DNA from: GCA-2737125 sp044336815
Lineage (GTDB): Bacteria; Actinomycetota; Actinomycetes; S36-B12
Reading direction: 5' to 3'
Length of the DNA stretch: 34,386 nt
Assembly (NCBI GenBank): GCA_044336815.1
Contig: JBIIOU010000006.1
Coordinates: 1 to 34,386 of the forward strand
Shown: positions 31,618 through 34,386 of the stretch, in pieces
How positions within the stretch are numbered: position 1 is the stretch's first letter
Layout of the letters: each line of letters begins with the position of its first letter
Program-made: the position numbers and the translations under genes
The notes under the pieces: model-generated
Told to the model about the DNA's origin: nothing
Seen by the model: the letters and a program-made list of their open reading frames with translations, nothing else
Database searches by the model: none

Positions 31618-32661
31618 TTAACTTTGCCATGTGCCAGCAGCAACAGTGGTCAAGTGCGCTGCTTTGAGTTGCGTTTCGCGCCATTCGGCCTGCGCATCCG
31701 ATGACCAAGTTATGCCCGCCCCGGTACCAAAATGCAATTGTCCAGCGGACTTCCAAAAGGTTCGGATCGCAACTGCTAAACATGCGGTGCCTTCGTCGGC
31801 ATCGACCCAACCAATCGCGCCGCAGTAGTACTCGCGAGGTGCCGGCTCAAGCTCACCAATTAGTCGGATAGCTGACGATTTTGGCGCTCCAGTTATCGAG
31901 CCCGGCGGGAATGTTGCCTCTATTATTTGTGGCCAACTTGCGTCCGCAAGCAGTGTTCCGGAAATGTACGAGGCCAAATGCACTAGTCCCGGATGTGACT
32001 CGACTTTAAGAAGGTCTGGCACCGCCACCGAGCCTGTTGCACAAACTTTTGATAAATCATTGCGCACTAAATCCACGATCATCACGTTTTCGGCTTCATC
32101 TTTGGCGGTTAGATCTCCCGCCACTTTCCCGGTGCCTTTGATCGGACCTGATCGAATGACACCTTTTTGGCGCTCCAAAAACAGTTCCGGACTCGCAGTG
32201 ACCACTTCAATACCGAGTTCAGGGGCGCAGATCATGCCGGAGTAAGGGGCTGGATTACCAACCCGTAGCAACTCATACAGACCGGCAATATCGCTTTGCC
32301 TGCTATCTGGAAGTTGGGCGCTCAAGACCCGGCAAATATTGGCCTGATACACCGATCCTGCAGCGATAGCGGTTCTCACCTCCTCAACCGCCGCAACGTA
32401 CTCAGGCTCGCCAACCGACGAGCTCCATGCGTTGGAAGCCGGCCCCTGCCAACTAATCGGCCCAAGCCCGCTCTGCCCAACCACTCTGGGTTGCTCAAGC
32501 CAACTTTTGAACCTAATAGCCACCAGAGGGCCGCTATAGGGCAACAACACCGCCCAACGGCCCCCCGTATCCAAAGCCCTGAGGTCATTTGTGACGTCGC
32601 TGACCCCGGTAGCCCACCTGCCCCCCAAGTGAGCAAAAGCCTTCGTCATAGGCCCCATCAT
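31618..32661 (-). CDS. pabB: Aminodeoxychorismate synthase component I-like chorismate-binding enzyme
   Basis: A 347-residue member of the chorismate-utilising family. The catalytic part carries YVAAVEEVRTAIAAGSVYQANICRVLS, GPIKGTGKV, ENVMIVDLVRNDLSKVC, TFPPGSITGAPKSSAIRLI and the C-terminal GTGAGITWSSDAQAEWRET, all diagnostic of PabB/TrpE. It is about 100 residues shorter than E. coli PabB because the N-terminal region is reduced, as in several short actinobacterial PabB proteins. The pairing with pabC favours p-aminobenzoate over anthranilate synthesis. No glutamine amidotransferase (pabA) is adjacent, so it must be shared from elsewhere. The start is uncertain among ATG 32661 and nearby in-frame ATGs. 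Confidence 0.85.
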   Translation of the reverse strand: MMGPMTKAFAHLGGRWATGVSDVTNDLRALDTGGRWAVLLPYSGPLVAIRFKSWLEQPRVVGQSGLGPISWQGPASNAWSSSVGEPEYVAAVEEVRTAIAAGSVYQANICRVLSAQLPDSRQSDIAGLYELLRVGNPAPYSGMICAPELGIEVVTASPELFLERQKGVIRSGPIKGTGKVAGDLTAKDEAENVMIVDLVRNDLSKVCATGSVAVPDLLKVESHPGLVHLASYISGTLLADASWPQIIEATFPPGSITGAPKSSAIRLIGELEPAPREYYCGAIGWVDADEGTACLAVAIRTFWKSAGQLHFGTGAGITWSSDAQAEWRETQLKAAHLTTVAAGTWQS

Positions 32662-32732
32662 GCTATGTCCAACTCATCGTCAGATATCGTTCCCTTTCGA
32701 CCTGAAATTGCGAATGCTTTTTCAGGTCGTAT

Positions 32733-32805
32733 GCGGACGTAGCGCAGCTGGTAGCGCATCACCTTGCCAAGGTGAGGGTCGCGGGTTCGAATCCCGTCGT
32801 CCGCT
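32733..32805 (+). tRNA. tRNA-Gly (anticodon GCC)
   Basis: GCGGACG pairs with CGTCCGC. The anticodon stem TCACC/GGTGA encloses TTGCCAA (anticodon GCC), and the T-arm is CGGGTTCGAATCCCG. Discriminator T, with no encoded CCA. tRNA-Cys follows 40 bp downstream. Confidence 0.96.
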
Positions 32806-32845
32806 CGAAAATGCCAGACACCTCCAGTGGGTGGCACGGCGCAAT

Positions 32846-32916
32846 GGTGGAGTGACCGAGAGGCGAGGTAGCGGCCTGCAAAGCCGCGTACACGGGTTCA
32901 AATCCCGTCTCCACCT
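32846..32916 (+). tRNA. tRNA-Cys (anticodon GCA)
   Basis: GGTGGAG pairs with CTCCACC. The anticodon stem GCGGC/GCCGC holds loop CTGCAAA (anticodon GCA), and the T-arm is ACGGGTTCAAATCCCGT. Discriminator T is followed by an encoded CCA (32917-32919). Likely co-transcribed with tRNA-Gly. Confidence 0.96.
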
Positions 32917-32973
32917 CCATTTCGGTATTGGATTTCCAAGGCCAGCACCCGAGGTTTTATCTAATTTGGCAAC

Positions 32974-32985
32974 TAGTGTGGTGCC
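32974..32985 (+). promoter_or_regulatory. -10 box for a leaderless aldo/keto reductase mRNA
   Basis: TAGTGT (32974-32979) matches the actinobacterial -10 pattern TANNNT and ends six bases before the ATG at 32986. This would place the transcription start on the start codon. No Shine-Dalgarno sequence is present. Confidence 0.5.
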
Positions 32986-33957
32986 ATGAAACTCCGTTCA
33001 CTTGGAAAATCTGACCTAAGGGTGAGCGCGGTTGGACTTGGCTGCATGCCAATGTCAGCTTTCTATGGCACCCCAGACGTCCGAGAGGCAACTTCTACGC
33101 TCGAACTCGCAATTGAACTTGGAGTTACCTTCTGGGACACCGCTGAGGTCTATGGGGCTGGGTCTAATGAGGAACTAATCGGTGAGACCCTCCAGCACCA
33201 TCGTGCCAAAATCGTGCTGGCTACAAAGTTCGGCTTCGAACCCAACTTTGCGATCAAGGGGCACCCTGAAGATGCCTACCTGGCTATCGACGCAAGCTTG
33301 CGTCGACTACGCACCGACTACATAGACCTTTGGTACCTCCACCGAATAGACCCCACCATTGCGATCGAAGAAACAATAGGAGCGATGGCGGAAATCGTTG
33401 CCACCGGAAAAGTTCGCTATCTAGGGCTCTCCGAAGCAAGTGCCGAAAGCCTGCGCCGAGCACACGCGGTTCACCCCATTGCCGCTCTACAAAGTGAGTG
33501 GTCGCTGTGGTCGCGCGTTATTGAACCCGAGGTTTTGCCCGTTGCCCGCGAACTCGGTATCGGCCTGGTTCCGTACAGCCCCCTAGGGCGCGGCCTCATG
33601 ACCGGCAAGATCACCGACAAAGCAGCATTGACGGAGGGCGATCACCGGCTCAAGAGCCCGCGTTTTGCAAACGAAAATTTCGAACATAATCGAGGGTTGG
33701 TCCAAAACTTCGCCGATTACGCCGCAAATTTGAATTGCACCCCGGGGCAGTTGGCTATCGCTTGGCTAATGGCCCAGGGCGAAGACGTAGTTCCCATCCC
33801 CGGCACCAAAAGGCGCACCTACCTAACCGAGAATGCGGCGGCCGTTGACGTTGTTATAACTCCTGTGCAACTCGCCGAGATTAGTCTCCTGATGAGCGGG
33901 GTCGCCGGGGCTCGTTATGGCTGGGGTCACTCCTACGGGGATAGCCCCGCCCGCTAA
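32986..33957 (+). CDS. Aldo/keto reductase
   Basis: A 323-residue NADPH-dependent (beta/alpha)8-barrel oxidoreductase of the group that includes YhdN and plant pyridoxal reductase-like enzymes. The catalytic tetrad is complete: Asp51 and Tyr56 in DTAEVYG, Lys81 in ATKFGF and His119 in YLHRIDP. Other family blocks are VSAVGLGCMPMSAFYG at the N-terminus, LGLSEASAESLRRAH, QSEWSLWSR, GLVPYSPLGRGLMTG and the cofactor-site end VPIPGTKRRTYLTENAAA. The substrate is unknown. It stands alone after the Gly/Cys tRNA genes and before tRNA-Val, and appears to be transcribed as a leaderless mRNA. Confidence 0.94.
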   Translation: MKLRSLGKSDLRVSAVGLGCMPMSAFYGTPDVREATSTLELAIELGVTFWDTAEVYGAGSNEELIGETLQHHRAKIVLATKFGFEPNFAIKGHPEDAYLAIDASLRRLRTDYIDLWYLHRIDPTIAIEETIGAMAEIVATGKVRYLGLSEASAESLRRAHAVHPIAALQSEWSLWSRVIEPEVLPVARELGIGLVPYSPLGRGLMTGKITDKAALTEGDHRLKSPRFANENFEHNRGLVQNFADYAANLNCTPGQLAIAWLMAQGEDVVPIPGTKRRTYLTENAAAVDVVITPVQLAEISLLMSGVAGARYGWGHSYGDSPAR

Positions 33958-34053
33958 CAGGTCGCAAGTCACTGACTGCGCTAGCCTGCGCCAGCCTGCG
34001 CCCCTAGCGTGCCCAACGGCGCCGCGCCCTGATAGCCTTCGCTTTCGCACCAT

Positions 34054-34127
34054 GGACCGTTAGCTCAGTTGGCTAGAGCGTTCCCCTGACACGGGAGAGG
34101 CCACAAGTTCAAGTCTTGTACGGTCCA
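34054..34127 (+). tRNA. tRNA-Val (anticodon GAC)
   Basis: GGACCGT pairs with ACGGTCC. The D-arm is AGCTCAGTTGGCTAGAGC, the anticodon loop CTGACAC carries GAC (reads GTC/GTT), and the T-arm is ACAAGTTCAAGTCTTGT. Discriminator A, with no encoded CCA. Its 3' end faces small-peptide copy 3. Confidence 0.95.
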
Positions 34128-34131
34128 CGAT

Positions 34132-34166
34132 GAACCCTTCGGAGACGAGGGGTTCTTTCATTTCTT
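34132..34166 (+). terminator. Rho-independent terminator of tRNA-Val (GAC)
   Basis: GAACCCTTCG (34132-34141) pairs with CGAGGGGTTC (34146-34155), with one wobble, around loop GAGA. It is followed by the T-rich tract TTTCATTTCTTTCT. It is the most classical terminator in the window. Confidence 0.92.
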
Positions 34167-34175
34167 TCTATCCCT

Positions 34176-34210
34176 GCAACAAGGGTTAAACACCCCACTT
34201 AGTGTCGGGG
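34176..34210 (-). terminator. Conserved post-stop hairpin element, copy 3
   Basis: On the minus strand, after the stop of copy 3, CCCCGAC-ACTA-AGTGGGG is followed by TGTTTAACCCTTGTTGC, the same element as after copies 1 and 2. The outer four pairs are C-G (one changed from T-G in the other copies); the two innermost pairs are lost. Confidence 0.6.
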
Positions 34211-34217
34211 AAGGGTG

Positions 34218-34385
34218 CTACTCGTCATTACCCTCAAAACAAACGTAGGGTGCACAGAGACACTTTACAAACACAATAGATGGGCTTAGGTCGCCGGCCA
34301 CGCCGGGCCGCACCAAGCCAACACCGAGTGCGAGCCGATCGATCGGCGCCGAACTTACTGGGGTAGCAACATCAAAATTTGGCAT
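34218..34385 (-). CDS. Small-peptide family, copy 3 (55 aa), function unknown
   Basis: Read on the minus strand from ATG 34385-34383, one base from the window edge, so its ribosome site and promoter are outside. It begins MPNFDVATPVSSAPIDRLAL, continues GVGLVRPGVAG, and ends with DLSPSIVFVKCLCAPYV and the shared tail CFEGNDE. It lacks the IGGTLNP stretch of the other two copies but keeps equal length with copy 2. Three Cys residues (42, 44, 49) make it the most Cys-rich. It lies tail-to-tail with tRNA-Val(GAC). Family unrecognised, function not known. Confidence 0.75.
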   Translation of the reverse strand: MPNFDVATPVSSAPIDRLALGVGLVRPGVAGDLSPSIVFVKCLCAPYVCFEGNDE

Positions 34386-34386
34386 T

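Overview
The window reads as chromosome of a free-living actinobacterium (Actinomycetes). The reasons are gene content and order: dnaX-recR-ask-asd in the order known from mycobacteria, a small SRP RNA just upstream of dnaX, tadA beside the Actinobacteria-specific TadA-associated protein, a LytR_C-domain protein, a 'septum formation' domain secreted protein, and starts that look leaderless. Base composition is moderately GC-rich by eye and genes are tightly packed. No transposase, integrase, phage gene, CRISPR array or rRNA was seen.

Layout. 1-1750: the tail of a class A penicillin-binding protein, a YqeY-like protein and a metallophosphoesterase. 1810-2764: tRNA-Pro and a PAPS-type sulfotransferase. 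2771-7000: a three-gene polar amino-acid ABC importer, divergent from a PLP-dependent Orn/Lys/Arg decarboxylase-family enzyme. 7024-11920: asd, ask (with an internal start for a regulatory subunit), recR, dnaX and SRP RNA, all on the minus strand. 12007-12289: two tRNA-Ser genes. 12324-15315: a Tat-exported sulfatase in an apparent operon with a secreted pepsin-like aspartic protease. 15448-17077: LytR_C protein, tadA and its associated protein. 17136-17774: upp on the plus strand. 17824-20647: the split proton-translocating transhydrogenase pntAA-pntAB-pntB. 20767-22483: an orphan ParA-type ATPase, divergent from a septum-formation-domain protein. 22518-23587: an MNT/HEPN pair with an operator-like inverted repeat across its promoter. 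23621-26663: type II NADH dehydrogenase and an ABC-F ATPase. 26754-27761: an Ntn-hydrolase of the choloylglycine hydrolase/penicillin V acylase family. 29179-33957: a secreted Ig-like protein, pabC and pabB, tRNA-Gly, tRNA-Cys and an aldo/keto reductase. 34054: tRNA-Val.

The most unusual content is a family of three small genes (52-55 codons) at 28121-28279, 28551-28718 and, on the minus strand, 34218-34385. They share an N-terminal half containing DRLAL and RPGV, a hypervariable middle that is often Cys-containing, and a C-terminal CFE(G/A)N motif. The similarity continues past the stop codon into a conserved RNA hairpin. Copies 2 and 3 each lie tail-to-tail with a tRNA-Val gene (CAC and GAC anticodons). 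The pattern of conserved leader, variable core, conserved tail and conserved 3' RNA looks like a diversifying peptide cassette (RiPP precursor, signal or toxin peptide). I do not recognise the family and see no modification enzyme nearby, apart from the Ntn-hydrolase that lies divergently upstream.
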